Positions 31,288 through 39,410 of a stretch of 39,410 nucleotides of DNA are shown here, in pieces (position 1 is the stretch's first letter; each line of letters begins with the position of its first letter). The stretch covers positions 1 through 39,410 of the forward strand of contig CAIUHP010000065.1 in assembly GCA_903899015.1 (NCBI GenBank), in the 5' to 3' direction. The notes under the pieces are model-generated. The model was not told where the DNA came from. It saw only the letters and a list, made by a program, of their open reading frames with translations, and did no database searches. Position numbers and translations under genes: made by a program. The stretch is from an uncultured Armatimonadota bacterium. GTDB lineage: Bacteria > Armatimonadota > Fimbriimonadia > Fimbriimonadales > Fimbriimonadaceae.

Positions 31288-33540
31288 CTACTTCATGCAG
31301 CGATAGGCACTAAACGCGGCCAAGTTGGCAATGTCCCGGGCGGTTGAGTTTATCGACACCATATTGACAGGCAAGCGAAGCCCTCTGAGGATGGGTCCAA
31401 TAAACTCCGACTGTTGGCTGATGGACGCCAACAACTTATAGGCGATGTTTGCTGAGTCAAGATCCGGGCAGATCAGGACATTGGCATCTCCCTGTATGCG
31501 GCTATGAGGGAAGTTTTGGCTTGCAAACCCAGGTAAGACCGCCACGTCTCCGTGCATTTCGCCATCGCAAATGATGTTGGGATGACTCTTGCGTAGGATC
31601 TCAGCTGCCCTACGAACCTTCTTAGCTCGGGGGTGATGGCTCTCGCCGAAGTTGGAGAAGGATAGGAGTGCTACTTTCGGTGTAAGGCCAAGTTCCCCCG
31701 CGAGTTCCGCGCCTTGCAGTGCGATCTCGGCGAGATATTCGGAAGTTGGGTCGATATTGAGCGTCGTATCGCCGATGACGAAAACTTGCCCCTCAATGAG
31801 AATCACATGGAACCCGGCTGCTCGATGAACTTTAGGTTCCGTTTCGGTGAGCGGAAGTAAAATCCGCATGGTTTCACCGTAGGAATCGTCTGCACCTACG
31901 ATCATCGCATCTGCTTTTCCGAGGCGCAACAGCATCATTCCGAAGTAGGTTGAGGTCGTGATGAGCCTGCGAGCCTTGGGCGCCGTTATCCCATCGCGAG
32001 AACCAATAAGAACAAGCTCTTTGACAAGATCCTCGATATCTTCGAATTTATTGGGATCCACAATCTGGAATTCTCCTTCCTGTAGTCCTACTCGCGATGC
32101 AGATTGCTTGATGAGATCGGTATTGCCGACAAGGATTGGAGTTCCGGTTCCCTCTTGCAGAACGATTCGGCAGGCGTCGATGACACGAGGATTTTCCCCT
32201 TCAGCAAATACGATCCGAGGGTGACGGCTTCGAGCACCGGAGCGTATGCGTTGCATCACGATTTCTGACTTGCTTGTCATTCCATCGAGTCGAACCCCAT
32301 AAGCTTCCCAATCTTCGATCGGTTCCCGCGCAACCCCAGTTGAGCAAGCGGCCTGAGCAACCGCTACGGATACGTGACGGAGTAATCGTCGGTCAAATGG
32401 CTTAGGAATGATATAGTCCGGCCCGAACTCAAAATGGGTTCCACCGTATGCCATCGTTACTTCGTCGGGAACAGGCTCGCGCGCGAGTTTCGCTAAGGCG
32501 TGCGCGGCGGCCATTTTCATTTCTTCATTGATGGTCGAAGCTCGGACGTCAAGTGCTCCTCGGAAAATGAACGGAAATCCCAAAACGTTGTTGACCTGGT
32601 TCGGATAATCACTCCTTCCTGTCGCGACGATTGCATCGGGGCGAGCGCTCCGTGCGTTGTCAAAGGTGACTTCCGGGTCCGGATTCGCAAGCGCAAAGAT
32701 GATCGGATTGGGCGCCATCGATTGCATCATTTCGTCGGTGAGAATGTTGGCGACCGAACAACCTAAAAAGACGTCTGCACCAGCAAGCGCATCCTCCAGC
32801 GTTCTCAAGGAAGTTTCGCGGGCAAAGTACTCCTTGTATGGGTTCATACCGCTCGAACGCCCGGTATAAACAACGCCTTTGGTGTCGACAAGGGTGATGT
32901 TTCGACGTAAGACGCCAAGTGATTCATAAAACTTTGCGCAAGCCAAAGCTGAAGCTCCTGCGCCGTTCACCACCACGATGACATCCTCGATTTTCTTTCC
33001 ACTGAGGTGAAGCGCATTGAGGAGAGCTGCTCCCGAGATAATCGCAGTGCCATGCTGATCGTCATGAAAAACGGGGATTTTCATGGTCCGCTTGAGCTCT
33101 TCTTCAACTTCGAAGCAATCTGGAGCCTTGATGTCTTCAAGATTGATGCCTCCGAATGTGGGTTCCAGCAACTGGCAAGTACGAATGATTTCCTTGGGAT
33201 CGTGGGTCTTGAGCTCGATATCAAAAACATCGACCTGAGCAAACCGCTTGAAAAGCACTGCCTTGCCTTCCATAACCGGCTTCCCGGCCAAAGCCCCGAT
33301 GTCGCCCAGTCCTAAAACCGCCGTCCCATTGGATACAACCGCGACTAGATTGCCTTTATTGGTATACCGATAAGCGAGTTGTTCGTCCTTCTCAATGGCG
33401 AGACAGGGAGATGCGACTCCCGGTGTGTAGGCAAGCGATAGGTCGCGTGCGGTAAGGCAAGGCTTGGTAGGAACGACTTCGATCTTTCCCGGCCGACCGT
33501 TGTCGTGGTAATCGAGCGCGTCAGCATTGAGCTTGGACAT
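31288..33540 (-). CDS. maeB: NADP-dependent malic enzyme with C-terminal phosphotransacetylase-like domain (MaeB)
   Basis: MaeB decarboxylates malate to pyruvate with NADP. The 750-aa protein has the full two-part architecture. The malic-enzyme part (about 1-410) carries [40 protein letters not shown] and [17 protein letters not shown] for cofactor binding. The phosphotransacetylase-like part (about 430-750) starts at [24 protein letters not shown] and is regulatory rather than catalytic in studied homologues. ATG 33540 is preceded by AAGGA. It stands alone with no operon partner, a housekeeping gene linking the TCA cycle to pyruvate and NADPH. Confidence 0.96.
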   Translation of the reverse strand: MSKLNADALDYHDNGRPGKIEVVPTKPCLTARDLSLAYTPGVASPCLAIEKDEQLAYRYTNKGNLVAVVSNGTAVLGLGDIGALAGKPVMEGKAVLFKRFAQVDVFDIELKTHDPKEIIRTCQLLEPTFGGINLEDIKAPDCFEVEEELKRTMKIPVFHDDQHGTAIISGAALLNALHLSGKKIEDVIVVVNGAGASALACAKFYESLGVLRRNITLVDTKGVVYTGRSSGMNPYKEYFARETSLRTLEDALAGADVFLGCSVANILTDEMMQSMAPNPIIFALANPDPEVTFDNARSARPDAIVATGRSDYPNQVNNVLGFPFIFRGALDVRASTINEEMKMAAAHALAKLAREPVPDEVTMAYGGTHFEFGPDYIIPKPFDRRLLRHVSVAVAQAACSTGVAREPIEDWEAYGVRLDGMTSKSEIVMQRIRSGARSRHPRIVFAEGENPRVIDACRIVLQEGTGTPILVGNTDLIKQSASRVGLQEGEFQIVDPNKFEDIEDLVKELVLIGSRDGITAPKARRLITTSTYFGMMLLRLGKADAMIVGADDSYGETMRILLPLTETEPKVHRAAGFHVILIEGQVFVIGDTTLNIDPTSEYLAEIALQGAELAGELGLTPKVALLSFSNFGESHHPRAKKVRRAAEILRKSHPNIICDGEMHGDVAVLPGFASQNFPHSRIQGDANVLICPDLDSANIAYKLLASISQQSEFIGPILRGLRLPVNMVSINSTARDIANLAAFSAYRCMK

Positions 33541-33776
33541 CTAGTTTTCCTTAAGCGATTCGCTTGGTAGATATGGGCGATTCATACTCCCTATCTTCTG
33601 GAGTAGTTTGAACTCTACACCTGCCTAGTCTCAAGTCGATGGTTTCCATGACGTGTCAGTAAATGCCTGCTAATTGGCGCTTGTTAGGAGATTGTTGAGT
33701 TAGAATTTGGGCGCAATTCTCATATATTTCCTATTCCTGCCGCTGTCAGTAACCTTCGCCTCGAAGATGATAAGAA

Positions 33777-35102
33777 GTGGAAGAGAAATCAACTGCCGGT
33801 GAAGTTCTTGCGGCCTTAAGCCATGCTCTCGATCTTGTCGAAGGGCAACCTCGCGGGCATTCCGTTCGCACATCTATGATCGCTATGCGAATTGCGAACG
33901 AGATGGGGCTTGAACCTTCCCTTTGCGAGAGTCTGTTCTACGCGGCTCTGCTCAAGGATAGTGGCTGCTCCACGAACTCAGCTCGTATTCATAAAATGTT
34001 TGGCGGAGACGAATTTCTTGCCAAGCGAAAAGTGAAATATATTGATTGGACGAATCCCTTTGAGTCCGTCAAATACGCAGTTACGACGATTGATCCAAAT
34101 GCGAGTGTCATCGAAAAACTACGCAAAATGGCGGCGATGACAGGCTCACCAGTAAAGGCAATGGACGAAGCGACCGCTGCTCGTTGTACACGCGGGGCAT
34201 CGATTGCGCTTCAATTAGGATTTGACGTTCATACCTCTAAGGCGATCCAGTATCTCGATGAACATTGGGACGGGCGCGGGTCTCCAACCCACCAAGTTGG
34301 CGAATCCATTTCGATTCTTGCGAGGATTCTCTGCCTTTCTCAGACGCTCGAGATATTTGTGACGAGCTTTGGGTGTGATGCAGGCTTTGAGATGATCCGT
34401 GCGCGCTCGGGCACTTGGTTTGATCCTGAAGTCGTGAAAGCGGCGCTATGTCTGAGTCAAGAGTGCTTTTGGGAAGATCATTGGAAGCATGTAAACGGCG
34501 AGCAGGTCCCGCTTAACGAACCCGAGTTAGCCCTCACACGACCGCTCACAACAATCGACAAAGTTGCCGAGGCTTTTGCGACCGTTATTGATGCTAAGTC
34601 TGCCTTTACTTTCGAGCACTCGTCGCGAGTCCACAAATACTCCATGGCTCTTGCCAAGTTTTTTGGGTTTGATGGTAGGCGCACGAAAACATTGAGTCGA
34701 GCCGCCTTGTTACATGATGTTGGAAAGCTCGGAGTTCCTAACTCAGTGCTTGATAAACCGGCCAAGTTGACGGACTCAGAATTTGACCAAATTAAGTTAC
34801 ATCCTCGTTTTACGTTCGAAATTCTAGGTCAGATTCGAGGTCAAGAACGCATGACTGAAATTGCCGCCAACCATCATGAAAGGCTCGATGGGCGAGGATA
34901 TTGGCGCGGGTTGGAAGCAGAGCAGTTAGATTTAGATATGCGAATTCTCGCTGCTGCCGATGTGTTCGATGCGTTATCGGCGGCCAGACCGTATCGAGAA
35001 GCCTTGCCGATGGAAAAAGTCTTCGCCATCATGGACGAGGGAGCGGGAGCTCATTTAGACCATGATTGTATCGATGCGTTAAAGCAGCTCTATTCGGTGT
35101 GA
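33777..35102 (+). CDS. Tandem HD / HD-GYP domain phosphohydrolase
   Basis: A 441-aa cytoplasmic signalling protein. The N-terminal half (about 8-195) is a degenerate HD domain: GQPRGHSVRTSMIAMRIA is kept, but the HD pair is Lys60-Asp61 (LLKDSGC), and it ends with DGRGSP. The C-terminal half (about 258-438) has an intact HD pair, His313-Asp314 in LLHDVGK, then HH at 366-367 and DGRGYWRGL, where the GYP Pro is Trp376. HD-GYP domains hydrolyse cyclic di-GMP; the altered GYP makes this less certain. The same tandem layout occurs in actinobacterial HD proteins fused to LuxR domains, but no DNA-binding domain is attached here. GTG 33777 is the start. Confidence 0.88.
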   Translation: MEEKSTAGEVLAALSHALDLVEGQPRGHSVRTSMIAMRIANEMGLEPSLCESLFYAALLKDSGCSTNSARIHKMFGGDEFLAKRKVKYIDWTNPFESVKYAVTTIDPNASVIEKLRKMAAMTGSPVKAMDEATAARCTRGASIALQLGFDVHTSKAIQYLDEHWDGRGSPTHQVGESISILARILCLSQTLEIFVTSFGCDAGFEMIRARSGTWFDPEVVKAALCLSQECFWEDHWKHVNGEQVPLNEPELALTRPLTTIDKVAEAFATVIDAKSAFTFEHSSRVHKYSMALAKFFGFDGRRTKTLSRAALLHDVGKLGVPNSVLDKPAKLTDSEFDQIKLHPRFTFEILGQIRGQERMTEIAANHHERLDGRGYWRGLEAEQLDLDMRILAAADVFDALSAARPYREALPMEKVFAIMDEGAGAHLDHDCIDALKQLYSV

Positions 35103-35216
35103 TGATTCGGCAATTGACGGTCATTAGCTACGCTTCGAAGCTATCCAAGCCAATGCGCAGGAATCGAAGTGTCGCAATCACAGAATGTCTGGTATATCTG
35201 TCGGCCGGAGTAAAGA

Positions 35217-36620
35217 TTGTACGGACACAACGAAATACCGATCACCCACGACAAGCTAGGTCCTAAACCGATCGCTTCACTATGCATCTCCGGTAAGGTT
35301 GCCACTTTAATTAGCCTCCTCCTATTAGGAGTGACCTCCGCTTTCGCGCAGCAGGACGGCCTGAAACCAACCACGGTCGCAATTGATAAGACGGACACCT
35401 TGTGGGTGCTGGTCGCTTCGGTCTTGGTTTTGTTGATGACTCCCGCATTGGCATTGTTCTACGGCGGCATGGTTCGAAGGAAGAACATTCTCAGCACGAT
35501 GATGCATTCCTTTACGATGATGGGAATCGTCAGCGTTGTCTGGGTTGTTCTTACTTACTCGCTTTCGTTCGGCAAGACAAGTAACGGGTTTATCGGCGGT
35601 TTCGAGTATCTGTTCGGCAACGGGATCTCGATGAAGGCGGCCTACCCTTACACGACTCCGCTTGGAACGATTCCAGCCGGAATATTCATGATCTTCCAGA
35701 TGATGTTTGCAATCATCACTCCCGCCCTCATCTCGGGTGCGATTGCCGAACGAATGAAGTTCGGCGGCTACGTTCTTTTCACCACCCTTTGGGCCATTTT
35801 AATTTATGCCCCGGTTGCTTGTTGGGTTTGGAATCCGGGTGGATGGCTCTTTGCGCGGGGAGCGCTTGATTTTGCCGGCGGCACGGTTGTCCACCTAGCG
35901 AGTGGAGCATCTGCGCTTGCAGCGTGTATCGCACTTGGCCGTCGTCGAGCACTTGAACACCGTGATCCGATTTTGCCTAACAACCTCACGACGACATTAT
36001 TGGGTGCGGGACTCTTATGGGTTGGCTGGATCGGATTTAATGCGGGTTCGGCTCTCGCGATGAACGACATTGCACTTTCAGCTTTTCTCGCGACCCATTT
36101 GGCGGCTGCGGCGGGAATGATAGGCTGGCTCATCTGTGAGAAGTTGCACTTTGGGAAACCGACCGCTTTGGGAGCAGCTTCAGGACTGGTGGCCGGACTC
36201 GTGGGAATTACCCCTGCCGCGGGGTACGTTGCGCCGATGCCTGCGATTTTGATCGGACTCTTTGTAGGGTCACTTTGCTGTTTTGCAGTGGGAATCAAAA
36301 TCAAGCTCAAGTTCGATGACTCACTGGATGTAGTGGGGGTTCATGGAATCGGTGGGGCGACAGGCGCGATTCTCACCGGAGTGTTAGCCTCCGCTGCCGT
36401 AAACCCCTCGGTAGCGGACTCATTAAAATCTAATCACGGACGTGTGGGTCTCGTGTTCACTCAGGTTTTGGGAGTCTTGGCGGTGGGAGCGTTCGCCTTT
36501 GTTGGCTCCTACTTATTAATCAAGCTGACCCAAAAAATAACCGGCGTTCGAGCAACCAGTGCTGAGGAAGATGCTGGACTTGACATCTCGCTCCATGGAG
36601 AAGCGGGCTATAACCTCTAA
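35217..36620 (+). CDS. amt: Ammonium transporter (Amt family)
   Basis: A 467-aa membrane protein. It has an N-terminal signal-like segment (about residues 28-46, ending SAFAQ), then eleven membrane helices. Conserved pieces are LALFYGGMVRRKNILSTMMHS, FQMMFAIITPALISGAIAERM, GGTVVHLASGASALA (with the first pore His), GWIGFNAGSALA and VVGVHGIGGATGAILTGV (second pore His). TTG 35217 is chosen because GGAG lies 6 nt upstream and no later in-frame start leaves a complete signal peptide. The next gene, encoding a PII protein, follows by 10 nt, the standard amtB-glnK pair. Confidence 0.95.
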   Translation: MYGHNEIPITHDKLGPKPIASLCISGKVATLISLLLLGVTSAFAQQDGLKPTTVAIDKTDTLWVLVASVLVLLMTPALALFYGGMVRRKNILSTMMHSFTMMGIVSVVWVVLTYSLSFGKTSNGFIGGFEYLFGNGISMKAAYPYTTPLGTIPAGIFMIFQMMFAIITPALISGAIAERMKFGGYVLFTTLWAILIYAPVACWVWNPGGWLFARGALDFAGGTVVHLASGASALAACIALGRRRALEHRDPILPNNLTTTLLGAGLLWVGWIGFNAGSALAMNDIALSAFLATHLAAAAGMIGWLICEKLHFGKPTALGAASGLVAGLVGITPAAGYVAPMPAILIGLFVGSLCCFAVGIKIKLKFDDSLDVVGVHGIGGATGAILTGVLASAAVNPSVADSLKSNHGRVGLVFTQVLGVLAVGAFAFVGSYLLIKLTQKITGVRATSAEEDAGLDISLHGEAGYNL

Positions 36621-36630
36621 GGAAGAATCA

Positions 36631-36972
36631 ATGACGAAAATCGAAGCCATTATCCGAATGCAGCGTTTGGAAGCTGTTCAAGACGCACTGACCGAACTCG
36701 ATATTTCGGGCATGACCGTTACCGAAGTTAAAGGAATGGGCCGATCGAAAGGGATAACGCACACCTACCGGGGCTCTCAATACACGCTAAGCCTGACTCC
36801 AAGATACAAACTCGAAATCGTTGTGCACGACCATGAAGTCGAAGCCGTAATTGCGGCGATCACAGAAGTCGCTCGAACTGGGGAAGTAGGGGATGGAAAG
36901 ATCTTCACCTATCCGTTAGGGGAAGCGGTTCGAATTCGAACCGGCGAACGTGGAGACACTGCCCTGACATAA
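36631..36972 (+). CDS. glnK: Nitrogen regulatory protein PII (GlnK/GlnB)
   Basis: PII proteins bind ATP, ADP and 2-oxoglutarate and block AmtB when nitrogen is plentiful. The 113-aa protein starts at ATG 36631 with AAGGA upstream. The T-loop GITHTYRGSQYTLSLTPRYK has Tyr51, the usual uridylylation site, at exactly the normal residue number. The B-loop and C-terminus are also standard (TGEVGDGKIFTYPLGEAVRIRTGE). Linkage 10 nt behind amt favours naming it glnK rather than glnB. No glutamine synthetase or uridylyltransferase gene is in the window. Confidence 0.95.
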   Translation: MTKIEAIIRMQRLEAVQDALTELDISGMTVTEVKGMGRSKGITHTYRGSQYTLSLTPRYKLEIVVHDHEVEAVIAAITEVARTGEVGDGKIFTYPLGEAVRIRTGERGDTALT

Positions 36973-36974
36973 AA

Positions 36975-36998
36975 AATCATCCGTCGAGGCGGATGATT
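36975..36998. terminator. Hairpin after the amt-PII operon
   Basis: A 9-bp perfect stem (AATCATCCG at 36975-36983, its complement at 36990-36998). The T run lies on the minus-strand side, so it would terminate minus-strand transcripts better than the amt-PII transcript. Confidence 0.65.
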
Positions 36999-37456
36999 AA
37001 GAGTTAATTGCGGCGGCGCGTTCTCGTTAATATCAATTGGCTGTCCCGAACCAAATCGATACCACGAGAAGCACCTCCATTCCAATGGGGTTCCAAAGAT
37101 TCTCTCATCTCGTGTAGAGGGCCTTATCTTGGATGATCCCACCGCGCGTCGCCGCACCATCATTCTTGCAAACTGCTGAAATCGGGACAAGTCGGTAGTT
37201 TATCGTCAATGGTTTATAGGACAAATAAACGACGACTGCCTTGTTATCTTAGGGTGAGTTACTCTATTGACAAGGCGGTGTGCTGGTCGGTGAATCTTCC
37301 CTGAGAGAATCCGAAATACAGCGCGAAACCGATATAAGCGTTTCTAAGTTTGGTTCGTACGTTTCCTGTCGCGAAGGAAGCGTCAAGTCAGATGAGACGG
37401 TAGCTGTGAACGGTTGAAAGAGTAGCTTCCGGATAAGAGACACATCGCCCAATCCC
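36999..37456. other. Gene-poor interval of about 460 nt
   Basis: No convincing coding frame; the frames that enter it overlap glnK or the secreted-protein gene. It holds one extended inverted repeat, CTGCCTTGT at 37236-37244 with ACAAGGCGG at 37270-37278 (9 bp, one G-T pair, 25-nt loop). It could be a long 3' untranslated region of the minus-strand gene at 37457, since the nearest minus-oriented terminator is at 36975-36998, or it could hold a small RNA or decayed sequence. Confidence 0.4.
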
Positions 37457-38407
37457 CTATTTCCCAAATCGAACTGATTTGAGGAATGCGTCCACGCATT
37501 TGTGATTCTTATAAGCCCTCGGCTCAACTTCCAGAACAGTGATGACTTGTTTTCCGTGCTGGAAAACGACGAGTGTGCCGATCGTTTGGCCACCAAATGT
37601 GAAGGTTGATTTCAATCCGGAATCCGAACCCATCGCGATCGGTTGTTGTTTGCCCAGCGTTGCTTGAAATCCTTTGAGAACTTCTGCCGAAATCGCGATG
37701 TTCGTGATCTTCTTTTGGGAAATCACATCTTGATAAGTGACCATATAGCTCCGCATTCCGTAATCGGCGATCGCGCTATGAATAGGACCCAATCCTTTCG
37801 AAGGACTTACAGGAGAATCCTTGCGAATGGGAGCGCAAGGGAAATTGGCGGAGAGATTACTACTGCCAAGTCGAAATCGCACCATGTGAGGCCCAGGTAT
37901 GACCTGATCGCCCTTCACGGCTAGTCTCAATGAGTGGAGGAATCTCTCGGTGTCTTTAGATTGTCCGTCGGACGCAGGAGCGAAGGTCGCCACGGTGACC
38001 AGCATGCGACCATATCGGTAGCTATACGAAGCCAAGTTGAGTTGTGAAGATTCTCGTGCCCTCAAACCAAGTCCCGACCAACCGTTCAGAAGGAGATCGC
38101 TTGCGTCGAGCAGACTGTTTCCAGGGCGATTGACGGCTTGAACTGCGGTGGCCGAAAGCATTGAAGACATTTCTGACACCGACATCTTATTGAGCACGGT
38201 AATGCTCGCTATGAAGGAATGGTTACCAACTTTGCCGCCCCAATCATCAATTCTCGAAATCCTGGGGTCTATTGGAGTTTCATGACTCGCCACGAGCGTA
38301 ACGGGAACAGAAACCGATATCCCCGGAGCTAGATTCTGAGTGATCCACGGAGCGGATTTGGCTTGGATCGCAGTTGCGAGGAATGGGGCGAGAAGAAGGT
38401 GAGTCAT
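37457..38407 (-). CDS. Secreted hypothetical protein with two repeated halves
   Basis: A 316-aa protein with a signal peptide (about residues 1-16, ending IQA). It seems to contain two copies of one domain of about 130-150 residues. The first ends ...YGRMLVTVATFAP...TERFLHSLRLA (about 132-163) and the second ends ...HGKQVITVLEVEP...VDAFLKSVRFGK at the C-terminus. The 'strand, then helix, then SLRL/SVRF' ending recalls DcrB/PsbP-like or other small secreted alpha/beta domains, but I do not recognise the family. The minus strand has TAGAAT 18 nt before ATG 38407, allowing a short leader. Divergent from the ThuA gene. Function unknown. Confidence 0.78.
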   Translation of the reverse strand: MTHLLLAPFLATAIQAKSAPWITQNLAPGISVSVPVTLVASHETPIDPRISRIDDWGGKVGNHSFIASITVLNKMSVSEMSSMLSATAVQAVNRPGNSLLDASDLLLNGWSGLGLRARESSQLNLASYSYRYGRMLVTVATFAPASDGQSKDTERFLHSLRLAVKGDQVIPGPHMVRFRLGSSNLSANFPCAPIRKDSPVSPSKGLGPIHSAIADYGMRSYMVTYQDVISQKKITNIAISAEVLKGFQATLGKQQPIAMGSDSGLKSTFTFGGQTIGTLVVFQHGKQVITVLEVEPRAYKNHKCVDAFLKSVRFGK

Positions 38408-38502
38408 AGCTTTGCGGTCGTGCGAATTCTACCAAGTTGGAGAGTTCGGCTTGGGTAATCTGCCTTCCAGGAGAAAGCTGCGAGGCGGCGTCTCAGAGAT
38501 TT

Positions 38503-39252
38503 ATGGCGAACAAAATTAGAGTGACAGTTTGGGGCGAGAACGTACACGAGCACAAGAATGAAAAGGTAGCCGCGAACTACCCGAAGGGAATGCACGGGTG
38601 TATTGCGGATGGCCTACTAGAAGATCCAGCCTTTGAAGTAACGGTTGCAACCTTAGATATGCCCGAGCACGGTTTGACGGACGAGATTCTCGCAAACACC
38701 GACGTCATGACATGGTGGGGCCATATGGCTCACGACAAGGTGGACGATGCGATCGTCGCAAAAGTTAAGAAGCGCGTTCTGGAAGGGATGGGCCTAATCG
38801 TCCTTCACTCGGGTCACTACTCGAAGATTTTTCGCTCATTGATGGGCACCACTTGCTCATTGGTTTGGCGCGAAGCGGATGAGCTTGAGCGGATTTGGAT
38901 TTGCAATCCAGGGCATCCCATCGTTAAAGGCATCGAAGGTCCTTACTTCGAGATCCCGATGGAAGAGATGTACGGTGAGCCGTTTGGTATTCCTGAACCA
39001 AACGAAACCGTCATGATCGGACATTTTGAAGGTGGTAACGTCTTCCGATCCGGATGCGTCTTCCTTCGCGGCAATGGCACCATTTTCTACTTCCAGCCGG
39101 GCCATGAAACTTATCCGATTTATCATCACGAAACGGTTAAGCTGGTCCTGAAGAACGCGGTCAAGTATGTTGCTCCTCGCGGCACCCTTTGGAAAGACGA
39201 TTGTCCCAACGTTCCGGAAGATCAGGCTCCGGTGAAGATTTCTAAGAAATAG
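38503..39252 (+). CDS. ThuA-family protein, cytoplasmic
   Basis: A 249-aa ThuA-like protein without a signal peptide. The start is ATG 38503, which begins directly with the first core strand ([18 protein letters not shown]); the frame is open further upstream but lacks support. Motifs are [57 protein letters not shown], and [24 protein letters not shown]. This subtype differs from the secreted ThuA at 7820, matching the cytoplasmic ThuA near sugar oxidoreductase genes in other bacteria. Role on 3-keto-sugars is inferred from the family. An insertion-sequence end begins only 17 nt after its stop. Confidence 0.92.
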   Translation: MANKIRVTVWGENVHEHKNEKVAANYPKGMHGCIADGLLEDPAFEVTVATLDMPEHGLTDEILANTDVMTWWGHMAHDKVDDAIVAKVKKRVLEGMGLIVLHSGHYSKIFRSLMGTTCSLVWREADELERIWICNPGHPIVKGIEGPYFEIPMEEMYGEPFGIPEPNETVMIGHFEGGNVFRSGCVFLRGNGTIFYFQPGHETYPIYHHETVKLVLKNAVKYVAPRGTLWKDDCPNVPEDQAPVKISKK

Positions 39253-39269
39253 AAAGACTCCAAAACACT

Positions 39270-39410
39270 GGGGCTGTCTCACAAGTTGAGGCAGCCCCTT
39301 CTTTTTGTCTTCTTGTTTCGTCTTTAGTCTATGACATCGGTTAATCGTCGGGCAACTTTCAAGCCCTACACTCAGTCTCAACCGAGCCTTCTTCCTCCGA
39401 GTTTGGACGA
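39270..39410 (+). mobile_element. Left end of an IS1182-like insertion sequence (truncated by window)
   Basis: GGGGCTGTCTC at 39270-39280 begins an 11-bp hairpin with GAGGCAGCCCC (39288-39298). Ends of this form (GGGGCTGTCTCA...) are typical of terminal inverted repeats in such elements, and the hairpin followed by a T run also acts as a terminator. A transposase-like frame starts 33 nt after the hairpin. The right end and any target duplication lie outside the window. Confidence 0.65.
39331..39410 (+). CDS. IS1182-family transposase, N-terminal fragment (runs off the window)
   Basis: From ATG 39331 the frame reads 26 residues to the window edge, including FKPYTQSQPSLLPPSLDE. This matches from memory the opening of IS1182-family transposases (FKPYxQxQxxLLPPSLDExIP...), a DUF772-type N-terminus ahead of the DDE nuclease domain. 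The catalytic part is outside the window, so integrity cannot be judged. Confidence 0.75.
   Translation, partial: MTSVNRRATFKPYTQSQPSLLPPSLD

Noticed and set aside
36909-37190. A 93-codon minus-strand frame entering the gap behind glnK
   Set aside because: It overlaps the glnK end and the terminator hairpin, with no start signal and no domain.
1-39410. CRISPR array, tRNA, rRNA, prophage or toxin-antitoxin locus
   Set aside because: No regularly spaced repeats, cloverleaf-like sequences, phage structural genes or toxin-antitoxin pairs were seen on either strand.

Overview
The window looks like chromosome of a free-living, saprophytic Gram-negative bacterium. Abundant secreted sugar enzymes, Tat-exported Gfo/Idh/MocA oxidoreductases, ThuA and DUF1080 proteins, together with few regulators, recall Armatimonadota (Fimbriimonas-like) or Planctomycetota. 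I favour Armatimonadota, from gene content only; no rRNA or other phylogenetic marker is present. No tRNA, rRNA, CRISPR or prophage was seen. Mobile DNA appears only at the right edge, where an IS1182-like element begins.

Layout. 1-5.6 kb: the tail of an unknown gene, a GH94 disaccharide phosphorylase, an aldo/keto reductase, a small coiled-coil protein, a MacB/FtsX-type permease without its ATPase, and a small membrane protein. 5.7-20 kb: a sugar region with two DUF1080 (3-keto-disaccharide hydrolase) proteins, three exported Gfo/Idh/MocA oxidoreductases, an exported ThuA, an exported isomerase/epimerase TIM barrel, a complete RbsABC-type ABC importer, an ApbE flavinyltransferase, a sulfatase-modifying-factor-like protein and a secreted protein of unknown function. 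20-31 kb: a 13-Asp-box beta-propeller protein, two GH5-type glycosidases, a GH27 alpha-galactosidase with an NPCBM domain, a clear araFGH importer operon and a CBM9-like protein. 31-39 kb: malic enzyme MaeB, a tandem HD/HD-GYP protein, an amt-PII nitrogen pair, a secreted protein with duplicated halves, a cytoplasmic ThuA protein and the start of the IS element.

How it fits together. The best functional reading is breakdown of plant or microbial glycosides at the cell envelope. Exported dehydrogenases, DUF1080 hydrolases, ThuA and an epimerase-like protein could form a periplasmic 3-keto-sugar route. Two CUT2-type importers would bring monosaccharides in, and GH94 would split imported disaccharides by phosphorolysis. 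The araFGH operon directly follows an alpha-galactosidase, and the AraF family is known to bind galactose as well as arabinose.

Two structural traits run through the window. Many start codons lie 6-8 nt after a TAnnnT hexamer, which suggests widespread leaderless transcription. Most convergent gene pairs are separated by a near-perfect hairpin, several flanked by A and T runs, which look like bidirectional terminators. No dedicated DNA-binding regulator is encoded.
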